From contig NZ_QVNU01000001.1 in the NCBI RefSeq assembly GCF_003545715.1, positions 1,167,962 to 1,231,961 of the forward strand: a stretch of 64,000 bases of DNA. Direction: 5' to 3'. Made by a program: the position numbers and the translations under genes. Below are positions 17,831 through 25,326 of the stretch, in pieces. Every line of letters starts with the position of its first letter. Position 1 is the stretch's first letter. A model generated the notes under the pieces. The model had not been told where the DNA came from. It was given only the letters and a program-made list of their open reading frames with translations, and did no database searches. The DNA comes from Taibaiella koreensis (GTDB lineage Bacteria; Bacteroidota; Bacteroidia; Chitinophagales; Chitinophagaceae).

Positions 17831-19216
17831 TTACTTAATGTCCATACGGATGCGCCAGTTCTTGGGAAAGTAATTGTTCATACGGTTGGGCAGCCATTTG
17901 CCCCAGCCCAGTCCCCATCCTTCGTAGGTGGCCACCTGCCAGCCCTTGGAAGGATTATCTTTCCGTATCTCTTCCTTTTTAAGAAAGAGCAGGGCTTCTT
18001 CCCTGCCCAGGGGAAGTCGTGCCACTGCGGGCGATAAATGTATGCTCAGCGCCAGCTCATGATCGGGGATCGCGTCCTTGCCGGCGATCTTGCCCAGGGC
18101 TGTGCCGGTTTTCCTGATCCGCAGCATCGTTTGCAGTAATTCCAGGTCGGCCGTATGCGTCGATGCAACGCCGTAGTACTCGCCGTTGCGTTCAATAGCG
18201 CGGAAATCGTGATCCAGGAAGGCTTGCCAGCGGGCAGTCTCATCCTTGCTTTTTCCTTGCATCTGTCCTTTGTTTTTTTGTTTTTCCCTGCGGGGCGCTT
18301 CCGTCGTAGCCGTTTGCTTACGAAAGGCAGCGAGAAAAAAGCCTTCTCCTTTCAGTTGCCAGGGATAAAAACGATAGCCAAAGGCCTGGTGACGGGCTGA
18401 GCGGGTAGCTGTGATATGCCATGAATCGGCTACAGGTACCGGCAACGATTCCAGGGACAGGTTATCGCAAAGCCAGTCGCAGATATCTTCATTTTCTTCG
18501 GCGGAGTAGGAGCAGGTGGCATAGAATAAAATACCGCCCTCCTTCAGGGCCGGCAACGCGTCGGCCACTATGCGCTTCTGCCTTTCGCTGCAGAGCTTCA
18601 CATGCTCAACCGACCACTCGTTTATAGCTTCAGCATCTTTGCGCCACAGGCCCGAGCCTGTGCAGGGCGCGTCGATCAGTATCAAATCAAAGTACCCGTT
18701 AAGGCGTGCAAAGTCCTTAGGATCGTTGTTGGATACCCAGGTATTCATTTGCCCCCACCGGGTCAGGTTCTCTGCAAGGATCGCTGCGCGGGGCTGTATC
18801 ACCTCGTTGGCGATCAGGAGGTCGTCGTGCTGCATCAGAGAGGCCAGCAAGGTGCTTTTGCCACCCGGAGCAGCGCAAAGGTCCAGCACACGCAGCGGCG
18901 CATTACGGTGTACGAGGTGTTGAAAGGCTTGTCCTACAAACATGGAAGAGGCCTCCTGCACATAGTAGGCGCCGCTATGGAACAGCGGGTCCAGCGTAAA
19001 TACCGGCCGGTGGTCGAGATAGCGCCCCGTGTCCGGCAGCCAGGGCACAACGGTATGCTCTTTAAATGCTGCGGAGGGCTTATGCGGATTAAGCCTTACC
19101 GATATGGTGGCGGGCAGCTCATGTGCCTGGAGCACGGTGTTCGCATCCAGGGGACCGGCGCCAGGCACCGGGCTGAGCCGGGGAACGATCGCAGTTAATT
19201 TATCGTTGAGATTCAC
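17831..19216 (-). CDS. RsmF/NOP2-type rRNA (cytosine-5) methyltransferase
   Basis: A 461-residue SAM-dependent RNA m5C methyltransferase. Motif I is LDLCAAPGGKSTLLASL; the two cysteines of the mechanism are in DAPCTGSGLWRKD (motif IV) and YATCSYSAEENED (motif VI). A C-terminal extension with a PUA-like region (about 330-461) resembles RsmF. It would methylate a cytosine in 16S rRNA. Start is GTG at 19216; no better ATG is in frame upstream. It follows the PagL-like gene in the same direction. Confidence 0.9.
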   Translation of the reverse strand: MNLNDKLTAIVPRLSPVPGAGPLDANTVLQAHELPATISVRLNPHKPSAAFKEHTVVPWLPDTGRYLDHRPVFTLDPLFHSGAYYVQEASSMFVGQAFQHLVHRNAPLRVLDLCAAPGGKSTLLASLMQHDDLLIANEVIQPRAAILAENLTRWGQMNTWVSNNDPKDFARLNGYFDLILIDAPCTGSGLWRKDAEAINEWSVEHVKLCSERQKRIVADALPALKEGGILFYATCSYSAEENEDICDWLCDNLSLESLPVPVADSWHITATRSARHQAFGYRFYPWQLKGEGFFLAAFRKQTATTEAPRREKQKNKGQMQGKSKDETARWQAFLDHDFRAIERNGEYYGVASTHTADLELLQTMLRIRKTGTALGKIAGKDAIPDHELALSIHLSPAVARLPLGREEALLFLKKEEIRKDNPSKGWQVATYEGWGLGWGKWLPNRMNNYFPKNWRIRMDIK

Positions 19217-19255
19217 GGATGCTATACAATTACAGGAACAAAAGGGTTCAATGTC

Positions 19256-20377
19256 TTAAAGGCCGATACCCACGCCCATTTCAAAAAGCTCGGCAGTGGT
19301 CCCATGGGTTTTAAGAATAGCAGAAAAGAAGGCTTCCTTTACCGGCCCTTTCTCTTTTTTAAGAAAATAGAAGTTACCCCCCAGTTTTTCGTAGATCTTT
19401 TGGTTCTGCTCATCCATGCGGTGCAGGTAATAGCCCGCCTGGATCAGGATGCCGACTCGCCCGAGCAGGAACTCGTTACCCAGGAATACGGCCGCCTGGG
19501 TAGAATGGCTGTACTCCGAGCCCTCAAAATGCTCGATGCTTTTTAGCCTGGCGTATTTGGCCGTATTGTAGTAATAGTCGAAGCCGGCATATACTTTGTT
19601 CTTGCTCCAGTAGCGCCTGCTTAGGTAAAGCGCGCCCATGTATACAGGATTAAGCGGCCCGTCGGCGGGCATAGCTTCGATAAAAGCAATGCTGGCGCGG
19701 GCCTGCACCAGCCAACGGTTTTTCAGCGGCGTCAGCTCGCGTCGTAGCTTAACCGGGTTGGCGGTTACGGGGAAATAACGCAGCCCGATATGGGCGCCGT
19801 ACATATTGATCCCCAGGTTGGGCTGCTGGAAGGCTGCGTTGGACACATGCGAAAAATTGGCGCCGGCCTGCAGGTCCCAATGGTCGTCGAGCCGCCACCG
19901 GACATCGGTCGAGAACGGGCTTATATTGTTCCAGTGCCCGCCAATGGCTACGTTTTCTGTATTGGGCGAAGGCAGGCGCTCATAAGGCTTGGTATAATAG
20001 CATATGCCCATGCCTGCCCTCAAGGTCCATTCAAAACGTCCCCTGCGGATAAGCGGTAGCTGGATGTTGGGAAAAATGCCGATCGCCTGGCCATAAACAT
20101 CCGGCATGTTATAGTTGTTGTAGTAAAGTCCTACACCTATCAGCGGATAGTTACGGCGCTGCTGCCAGTCTTTTTGCCCATAGGTCTGCTTGACGAAGTT
20201 GAGCTCCATGGAATAGGAATGACCGGGCAGGGGGCCTGTAAACCGGGCGCTGTGCCGTATCATCTTGCCGATCATTACATTGCTTTCGACTCCGAAGCCG
20301 CTCCATGCCTTGTTTTCCTGGGCATGCAGCGTGGCGGGCAGCAAGTATAGCAAAAGAAGGGAAAGAGCAAAACGCAT
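19256..20377 (-). CDS. PagL-like acyloxyacyl hydrolase (lipid A deacylase family)
   Basis: A 373-residue outer-membrane barrel candidate with a signal peptide ending at LHAQ. The segment FSHVSNAAFQQPNLGIN matches the PagL lipid A 3-O-deacylase signature: His177 and Ser179 occupy the catalytic His/Ser positions. However, the residue 12 after Ser, glutamate in PagL as I recall it, is Asn191 here. The protein is about twice the length of enteric PagL. It could trim lipid A or be a non-enzymatic barrel. It sits 24 bases after a lipid-linked-sugar type glycosyltransferase, compatible with an envelope function. Confidence 0.78.
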   Translation of the reverse strand: MRFALSLLLLYLLPATLHAQENKAWSGFGVESNVMIGKMIRHSARFTGPLPGHSYSMELNFVKQTYGQKDWQQRRNYPLIGVGLYYNNYNMPDVYGQAIGIFPNIQLPLIRRGRFEWTLRAGMGICYYTKPYERLPSPNTENVAIGGHWNNISPFSTDVRWRLDDHWDLQAGANFSHVSNAAFQQPNLGINMYGAHIGLRYFPVTANPVKLRRELTPLKNRWLVQARASIAFIEAMPADGPLNPVYMGALYLSRRYWSKNKVYAGFDYYYNTAKYARLKSIEHFEGSEYSHSTQAAVFLGNEFLLGRVGILIQAGYYLHRMDEQNQKIYEKLGGNFYFLKKEKGPVKEAFFSAILKTHGTTAELFEMGVGIGL

Positions 20378-20401
20378 CGGGCAAACGGGCTTAAGGTCAG
20401 G

Positions 20402-21142
20402 CTATTGATAGATCTTGTATTTGGCCAGCTTCCACAGCTGCATCCGGTGCTGCAGCGATACACGCAATACGCCCCGGCCGTATTTCATACTCCGGCTGAA
20501 GTTAATGCTGGATGCTTCCTCAAAATATTTGGTAGGGCAGGTGATCTCGGCGATCTCATAGCCTTTCATAAAGATCTGCGAAAGCATTTCATTGTCAAAT
20601 ACAAAATCGTCGTTATTGGCGTTGAAATTGATGTTGCGCAACACTTCGCCGGAGAAAGCCCGGTAACCGGTATGGTACTCGCTCAGCTTTTGGCCGATCA
20701 GGATATTTTCAAAAAGCGTGAGGAAACGGTTGAAGATATATTTGTACATCGGCATACCGCCTTTGCGTGCCCCTTTGCCCAGGATGCGGGATCCCAGCAC
20801 GACAGGATACAAGCCACCGGCGATGATATGGCACATGGAAGGGATCAGCTTGGGTGTGTACTGGTAATCGGGATGCAGCATAATCACAATGTCGGCGCCC
20901 AACTCGAGCGCTTTGTTGTAACAGGTCTTTTGGTTGCCGCCATAGCCTTTATTCTCTTCATGGCGGATCACATGTTTGATCCCCAGCCGGCGGCCTTCGT
21001 CGGCCGTGTTGTCCTTGCTGTGGTCGTCTACAAGCACCACTTCGTCTACGATATCGAAGGGTATTTCATTGTAAGTGCGTTCAAGGGTAAGCGCCGCATT
21101 GTACGCAGGAAGGACAACGACAATTTTTTTTCCGTTAAGCAT
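20402..21142 (-). CDS. Family 2 glycosyltransferase (polyprenol-phosphate sugar synthase-like)
   Basis: A 246-residue cytoplasmic GT-A enzyme with VVLPAYNAALTLE, VLVDDHSKDNT and the metal-site region VIMLHPDYQYTPK, typical of dolichol-phosphate mannose synthase-like proteins. It has no C-terminal membrane segment. It probably makes a lipid-linked sugar for envelope glycans. Part of a leftward run: thioesterase, this gene, PagL-like protein, methyltransferase. Confidence 0.9.
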   Translation of the reverse strand: MLNGKKIVVVLPAYNAALTLERTYNEIPFDIVDEVVLVDDHSKDNTADEGRRLGIKHVIRHEENKGYGGNQKTCYNKALELGADIVIMLHPDYQYTPKLIPSMCHIIAGGLYPVVLGSRILGKGARKGGMPMYKYIFNRFLTLFENILIGQKLSEYHTGYRAFSGEVLRNINFNANNDDFVFDNEMLSQIFMKGYEIAEITCPTKYFEEASSINFSRSMKYGRGVLRVSLQHRMQLWKLAKYKIYQ

Positions 21143-21185
21143 TAAATTCTGTAGGTCTTCTGATTAGTGTCTTCTGTGATAATAA

Positions 21186-21632
21186 TTATGATGGTTCCTT
21201 GATCTTCATACCTGTCGCGACCAGATTGCTGCTGGCTTTGCAGAGTAAGATACCCTTTTCGTTGATAACCTGTACCGTAGCATGAATAATTTTTTTTCCA
21301 TGTCTCACGATCTCCGCCTCTGCCGTGATCCTTTCACCCTCTGCGGCGGCGTAAAGGAAGTCGAGATTCAGCGATACACTGGTATAGTGCGATGGTGCTT
21401 CCAGCGATACGATAGCCCATCCGATGCATTCATCAACGATCAGCGACATCATGCCGCCATGGATATTGCCGAAGGGGTTGCACATCTCCCGCCGGATGAG
21501 CACCGACAGCTTTACTTTACCTCTTTCGGCGGCTTCGAGCCTTGGCCGCAGCCAGTTGCCGGCGGGCGACCGGGACTGATCTATTTCCATGCCGATCATC
21601 CCTTGGATCACCTCCAGTGCTTTCGCTATCAT
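21186..21632 (-). CDS. PaaI-type hotdog-fold thioesterase
   Basis: A 148-residue acyl-CoA thioesterase of the PaaI/YdiI group: the hotdog motif GNIHGGMMSLIVDECIG carries the expected HGG and an acidic residue. Such enzymes hydrolyse aryl- or acyl-CoA esters. It is transcribed divergently from oxyR; a TAnnTTTG box for this gene (21661-21668, minus strand) lies back to back with that of oxyR. Confidence 0.88.
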   Translation of the reverse strand: MIAKALEVIQGMIGMEIDQSRSPAGNWLRPRLEAAERGKVKLSVLIRREMCNPFGNIHGGMMSLIVDECIGWAIVSLEAPSHYTSVSLNLDFLYAAAEGERITAEAEIVRHGKKIIHATVQVINEKGILLCKASSNLVATGMKIKEPS

Positions 21633-21660
21633 TCGTAATTAAATAAATTTTTAAAACGCG

Positions 21661-21668
21661 CAAAGCTA
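21661..21668 (-). promoter_or_regulatory. -7 box TAGCTTTG of the thioesterase gene
   Basis: Minus-strand match to TAnnTTTG, 29 bases upstream of the start at 21632 and only 8 bases from the divergent oxyR box. Confidence 0.5.
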
Positions 21669-21676
21669 CAATCTAT

Positions 21677-21684
21677 TATCTTTG
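21677..21684 (+). promoter_or_regulatory. -7 box TATCTTTG of oxyR
   Basis: Plus-strand match to TAnnTTTG, 25 bases upstream of the oxyR start. The two divergent boxes are close enough for OxyR bound here to affect both genes. Confidence 0.55.
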
Positions 21685-21709
21685 TTTTCTCGAAAAAATC
21701 ACAGATTAT

Positions 21710-22666
21710 ATGACAATCACCCAATTAGAATATGTTGTATCTGTTGCTACCTATAAAAGCTTCGTTGCCGCGGCCGAAAAGAGCTTCGTGACGCAGCCTA
21801 CTTTGAGTATGCAGATACATAAACTGGAAGAGGAGCTGAACGTAAGGCTCTTCGACCGCAACAAGCACCCGATCGCTACCACCGAAGTAGGGGAGGAGAT
21901 TGTCAAGCAGGCCAAGGTGATCCTGGCCGAGGCGGCAAAGATCCAGGAGCTGATCCAACACCGTCAGGGCACGGTTGCCGGTAGCTTCAGGATCGGTATT
22001 ATTCCCACGCTGGCGCCCTTCATCCTGCCGCAATTGCTCGAAAACCATGCCAAAGCACATCCCGAGCTGCGGCTGGTAGTTACTGAAATGCAAACAAAGG
22101 ATATTATCCGTAAACTTAAAGATGATGAGATCGACTGTGGTTTGCTGAGCACCCCGCTGGAAGACAATCATATTAAAGAATATCCCCTTTTCTACGAATC
22201 CCTGGTTGCTTATTTCGGTAAAGAAGAAAAGGCCCTGAAAAAAAGGACTGTTACGCCCGACGATATCGATATGAAACGCATCTGGATGCTCAACGAAGGC
22301 AATTGCCTGCGCAACCAGATCATCAATCTCTGCAGCGAGCATGTAGAGAAGCTGCAGGAAAGCCGGCCCTATCAATACGAATCGGGTAACGTGGAAACCC
22401 TGCGTAAAATGGTGGATAAGAATGGCGGTATGACCGTACTGCCCGAACTGGCTACATTCGAATTTACCGAAGACCAAAGCGAGAACGTCCGTTACTTCGA
22501 CGGCGAGGAGCCCGTACGCGAGATCTCCCTGGTAACCAACGACCACTTTGTACGGCTGACCGTGTTACAGACACTGATGGACGAGATACTGAAATTGGTG
22601 CCGGAAAAAATGCGCGTTCAGAAGAAGAACCGCAAAATATTGCGTATACAGACAGCCAAACTGTAA
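21710..22666 (+). CDS. oxyR: Hydrogen peroxide-inducible regulator OxyR
   Basis: A 318-residue LysR-type regulator: N-terminal winged helix (about 1-60, with KSFVTQPTLSMQIHKLEEEL) and a periplasmic-binding-protein-like sensor domain. The redox cysteines are visible in EGNCLRNQIINLC: they fall at residues 199 and 208, the same numbers as the E. coli OxyR disulfide pair. Peroxide would oxidise them and switch on genes such as catalase and peroxiredoxin (none in this window). It is divergent from a thioesterase and followed by a strong terminator. Confidence 0.95.
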   Translation: MTITQLEYVVSVATYKSFVAAAEKSFVTQPTLSMQIHKLEEELNVRLFDRNKHPIATTEVGEEIVKQAKVILAEAAKIQELIQHRQGTVAGSFRIGIIPTLAPFILPQLLENHAKAHPELRLVVTEMQTKDIIRKLKDDEIDCGLLSTPLEDNHIKEYPLFYESLVAYFGKEEKALKKRTVTPDDIDMKRIWMLNEGNCLRNQIINLCSEHVEKLQESRPYQYESGNVETLRKMVDKNGGMTVLPELATFEFTEDQSENVRYFDGEEPVREISLVTNDHFVRLTVLQTLMDEILKLVPEKMRVQKKNRKILRIQTAKL

Positions 22667-22684
22667 TATACCTGACCTTTATGA

Positions 22685-22727
22685 AAACGGCGGGCGCGAT
22701 AATATTTTCGCGCCCGCCGTTTTTTTT
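22685..22727 (+). terminator. Terminator after oxyR
   Basis: A 12-bp GC-rich stem (22687-22698 with 22709-22720) followed by eight T. Confidence 0.9.
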
Positions 22728-22767
22728 ACTCCGGGTATATATATGGAAGCCGTAGGGGCTGAATAGC

Positions 22768-23175
22768 TTAAAAGCTGACCCAATGGGGCGGGGCCGTAAA
22801 CTCGTTGTCCTTGAAGATAACCGAGAACTGCTCCGGGTTGTCCAGGTCGCGATACATCCTGATGCCAAACCGGTATTGCCCGCCAAGCTTCAGGATCTGG
22901 TTTTTTCCATTCACAATAATGCATAAGGTGTCGGAACTGTAAAAAGGGCCGCCCCCTTTGACCCCATGCGGTATCATTAAGCGGGTCACTTCTTCGTAGT
23001 GCGGGTCTATGTCCGTATCAGTGCCACCCATTGCGGGCACGCAAGCATACTTATTCACCCCGAAATGGACAAGCGCCTGCGTCCGTACGAGGTTGGGGTC
23101 GGTATTGCGTTCGTAAATGTTGAACGATTCGCCTATGGTCGAATAGTATAGCGTACAATGCAGGAGCTGTGTCAT
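22768..23175 (-). CDS. Hypothetical protein
   Basis: A 135-residue soluble protein without signal peptide or recognised motif; compact and evenly charged, with many aromatic residues and a GGPFYSSDTLCIIVNGK stretch that looks beta-rich. It lies alone between the oxyR terminator (convergent) and a small secreted protein in the same direction. Codon pattern resembles neighbouring genes, so I regard it as real. Function unknown. Confidence 0.7.
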   Translation of the reverse strand: MTQLLHCTLYYSTIGESFNIYERNTDPNLVRTQALVHFGVNKYACVPAMGGTDTDIDPHYEEVTRLMIPHGVKGGGPFYSSDTLCIIVNGKNQILKLGGQYRFGIRMYRDLDNPEQFSVIFKDNEFTAPPHWVSF

Positions 23176-23211
23176 AGGAGGAGCGGTTTGTATCGGTTAA
23201 ATAATGGCTTA

Positions 23212-23466
23212 TTAGCGGGTACGGGCTGTATCGCTGTTATTGTTGTGACCAGAATGATCCATTTTGTCATGATTCATTTTGTCATGGTCCTGTTTCTTGT
23301 CCTTTTTCATTTTCCGGGTGCTGTCTTTTTTCTCTTTTTTCATATCATCTTTTTGCATCTCCGTCTTGTTCTGATCTTTTTGCTGGGGTTGCTGCTGGTT
23401 TTCCTGCGATTTTGCCGCCGTATTAGCCAATATGCCTATTGCGGCGATGAGCACGAGCTTTTTCAT
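23212..23466 (-). CDS. Small secreted Lys/Asp/Met/His-rich protein
   Basis: 84 residues from the ATG at 23466 (a second ATG two codons upstream is possible). A signal peptide MKKLVLIAAIGILANTAAKSQ is followed by a low-complexity, highly charged chain rich in Gln, Lys, Asp, Met and His, with a repeated DHDKMNHDKMDHSGH tail. It is likely intrinsically disordered and periplasmic. The Met/His-rich tail could bind copper or other metal, but no partner gene is near. Function unknown. Confidence 0.7.
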   Translation of the reverse strand: MKKLVLIAAIGILANTAAKSQENQQQPQQKDQNKTEMQKDDMKKEKKDSTRKMKKDKKQDHDKMNHDKMDHSGHNNNSDTARTR

Positions 23467-23529
23467 ATGCATTTGTTTTTGGTTTTGGTAGGGAAGAATA
23501 TACTTCTCTTTTATCCTTATTAAAGGCAA

Positions 23530-23937
23530 AAAATGTACCAGGGAAGGCTGGGATTCATTATCAACAGATTGGTTCCGGCCTCCCCGAAGGTGCTGTGGAA
23601 ATTGTTACTGGTACTGTTGCCCATTATCCTCGCCGGTGGGGAAAGGGACTAAAAAAGATTTTTCAATTGTAGGCGCCCTTTGCGTACAACTTAGCGTCCT
23701 TAGGGGTTAACGGCATGGCTTTTTCCTTTGAAAAAGGCATAACCAAACGACATTGGTATGAATGGCTCAAATAAGGTATGCAGCGTTTCGGAATATGGGC
23801 AGGATAGCTTATTTTGGGCCATAGAAGCGCCGGAAAAAGCCATGAACAGCCGGGAATGAAATAATTAGTCTAATTTCGGGCCCTGAATGTAACAAGATGC
23901 CTTTTCAGGCACAATTAATTAAAATTCAGTTTATATT
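23530..23937. other. Intergenic region, no gene seen
   Basis: About 400 bases between a leftward small gene and the rightward helicase. No ORF with start context, no tRNA and no strong hairpin. It probably holds the promoter and a long leader of the helicase gene, as is usual for cold-inducible DEAD-box helicases, but I see no defined element. Confidence 0.4.
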
Positions 23938-25239
23938 TTGACATTTGAAGATTTTCAGCTAGACGACGATGTACTGGATGGCATCCATGCCATGGGTTAC
24001 CGTACACCTACCCCTATACAAGAACAAGCCATTCCGCTTATCCTGGAGGGCAAAGACCTGATCGCCTGTGCCCAGACCGGTACCGGCAAAACCGCAGCCT
24101 TTATGCTGCCACTGCTGCACAAAATACTGCAGCTGCCTGCCGATGGGATCAATACGCTTATCCTGGTACCCACCCGTGAGCTGGCCATACAGATCGATCA
24201 CCAGGTAGAGGCTATGGGCTATTACCTCAACGTAAAGTCGCTTGCGGTATATGGCGGCGGCAGCGGACAAAGCTGGGTACAGCAAAAGCAGGCGCTCACC
24301 AAGGGCGCCGATATTATTATCGCTACCCCGGGTCGCCTGATCGCCCAGATGCAGATGGGCGGTATGGACTTTTCCAAGATCGAGCACCTGGTGCTGGACG
24401 AAGCCGACCGCATGCTCGATATGGGTTTTTACGAGGATATTATCAAGATTGTGAGTACCTTGCCCAAAGAGCGGCAGACCCTTTGCTTCAGCGCCACCAT
24501 GCCACCCCGCATCCGGAAGCTGACACAGCAGATCCAGAAAGATCCCCTGCAGATCAATATCGCCATATCCAAGCCCGCCGAAGGTATTCGCCAGTTGGCC
24601 TATATGGCGCACGATGAGCAGAAGCACAAGCTGCTGCTGCAGGTGCTGCTGGAAGGACAATACAAATCGGTGATCATTTTCTCTTCCAGCAAAGAAAAGG
24701 TGAAAAGGCTTGAAGGCGAATTTCGCCGGGCAAAGATCAACGCCAGGGCCTTCCACTCCGACCTGGTACAGGAAGAGCGGGAGAAACTGATGCTGGACTT
24801 CAAAAACCAGAAGATCGATGTGCTGGTAGGGACCGATGTGTTGTCGAGAGGTATTCACGTGGAAGGCATCGATCTCGTGGTCAATTACGATGTGCCACCC
24901 GATCCTGAAGATTACGTGCACCGCATCGGGCGTACGGCAAGAGCGGCCAGCACCGGTACCGCCATTACCTTTGTTAATGAAAAAGACCTGCGCCGTTTTC
25001 ATTCGATTGAAAAGCTGATCGGCAGGGAAATAGAGCAGGTACCCTTGCCCGAAAGCCTGGGGAAAGGGCCCGCCTATCATGCACCGCGGCCACGCCCTCA
25101 AGGCGCCGGCAGTCACAGCCAGTCGAAGCCGGGTGGTGACAAAGCCGGGAAAAAGGGTAGCGGCGGTGGTAAATATTACAAGAAGTCCAAGCCGAAGGGC
25201 CAGGGCCGTGCGCCCGGTGGCGCCGGTCCGCAGGCATAA
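23938..25239 (+). CDS. DEAD-box ATP-dependent RNA helicase (RhlE-like)
   Basis: A 433-residue RNA helicase with the full motif set: Q motif (RTPTPIQEQAIP), Walker A AQTGTGKT (45-52), PTREL, DEAD (154-157), SAT, and the C-terminal HRIGRTARA. The tail from about 365 is basic and Gly/Lys/Pro-rich, as in RhlE-type proteins acting in ribosome assembly or RNA decay. The start is a TTG at 23938: the following TFEDF aligns with the usual N-terminus of the family and no ATG fits. Confidence 0.93.
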   Translation: MTFEDFQLDDDVLDGIHAMGYRTPTPIQEQAIPLILEGKDLIACAQTGTGKTAAFMLPLLHKILQLPADGINTLILVPTRELAIQIDHQVEAMGYYLNVKSLAVYGGGSGQSWVQQKQALTKGADIIIATPGRLIAQMQMGGMDFSKIEHLVLDEADRMLDMGFYEDIIKIVSTLPKERQTLCFSATMPPRIRKLTQQIQKDPLQINIAISKPAEGIRQLAYMAHDEQKHKLLLQVLLEGQYKSVIIFSSSKEKVKRLEGEFRRAKINARAFHSDLVQEEREKLMLDFKNQKIDVLVGTDVLSRGIHVEGIDLVVNYDVPPDPEDYVHRIGRTARAASTGTAITFVNEKDLRRFHSIEKLIGREIEQVPLPESLGKGPAYHAPRPRPQGAGSHSQSKPGGDKAGKKGSGGGKYYKKSKPKGQGRAPGGAGPQA

Positions 25240-25261
25240 ATAATAAACGATACACGCATAT

Positions 25262-25303
25262 AAGAAAGAAGGCTACCCTAACATTTGGGTAGCCTTCTTT
25301 CTT
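25262..25303. terminator. Bidirectional terminator between helicase and surface protein
   Basis: A perfect 17-bp stem (25262-25278 with 25287-25303) with an 8-base loop, A-rich on one side and T-rich on the other, between convergent genes. Confidence 0.85.
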
Positions 25304-25326
25304 ATATGCCGGATTCAGGATGAAGC

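Noticed and set aside
20405..21145. Plus-strand ORF of the same length as the glycosyltransferase
   Set aside because: Mirror image of the minus-strand GT2 gene, which has the family motifs; the antisense has none.
23959..25116. Minus-strand ORF opposite the DEAD-box helicase
   Set aside because: Shadow of the helicase, which carries all nine helicase motifs.
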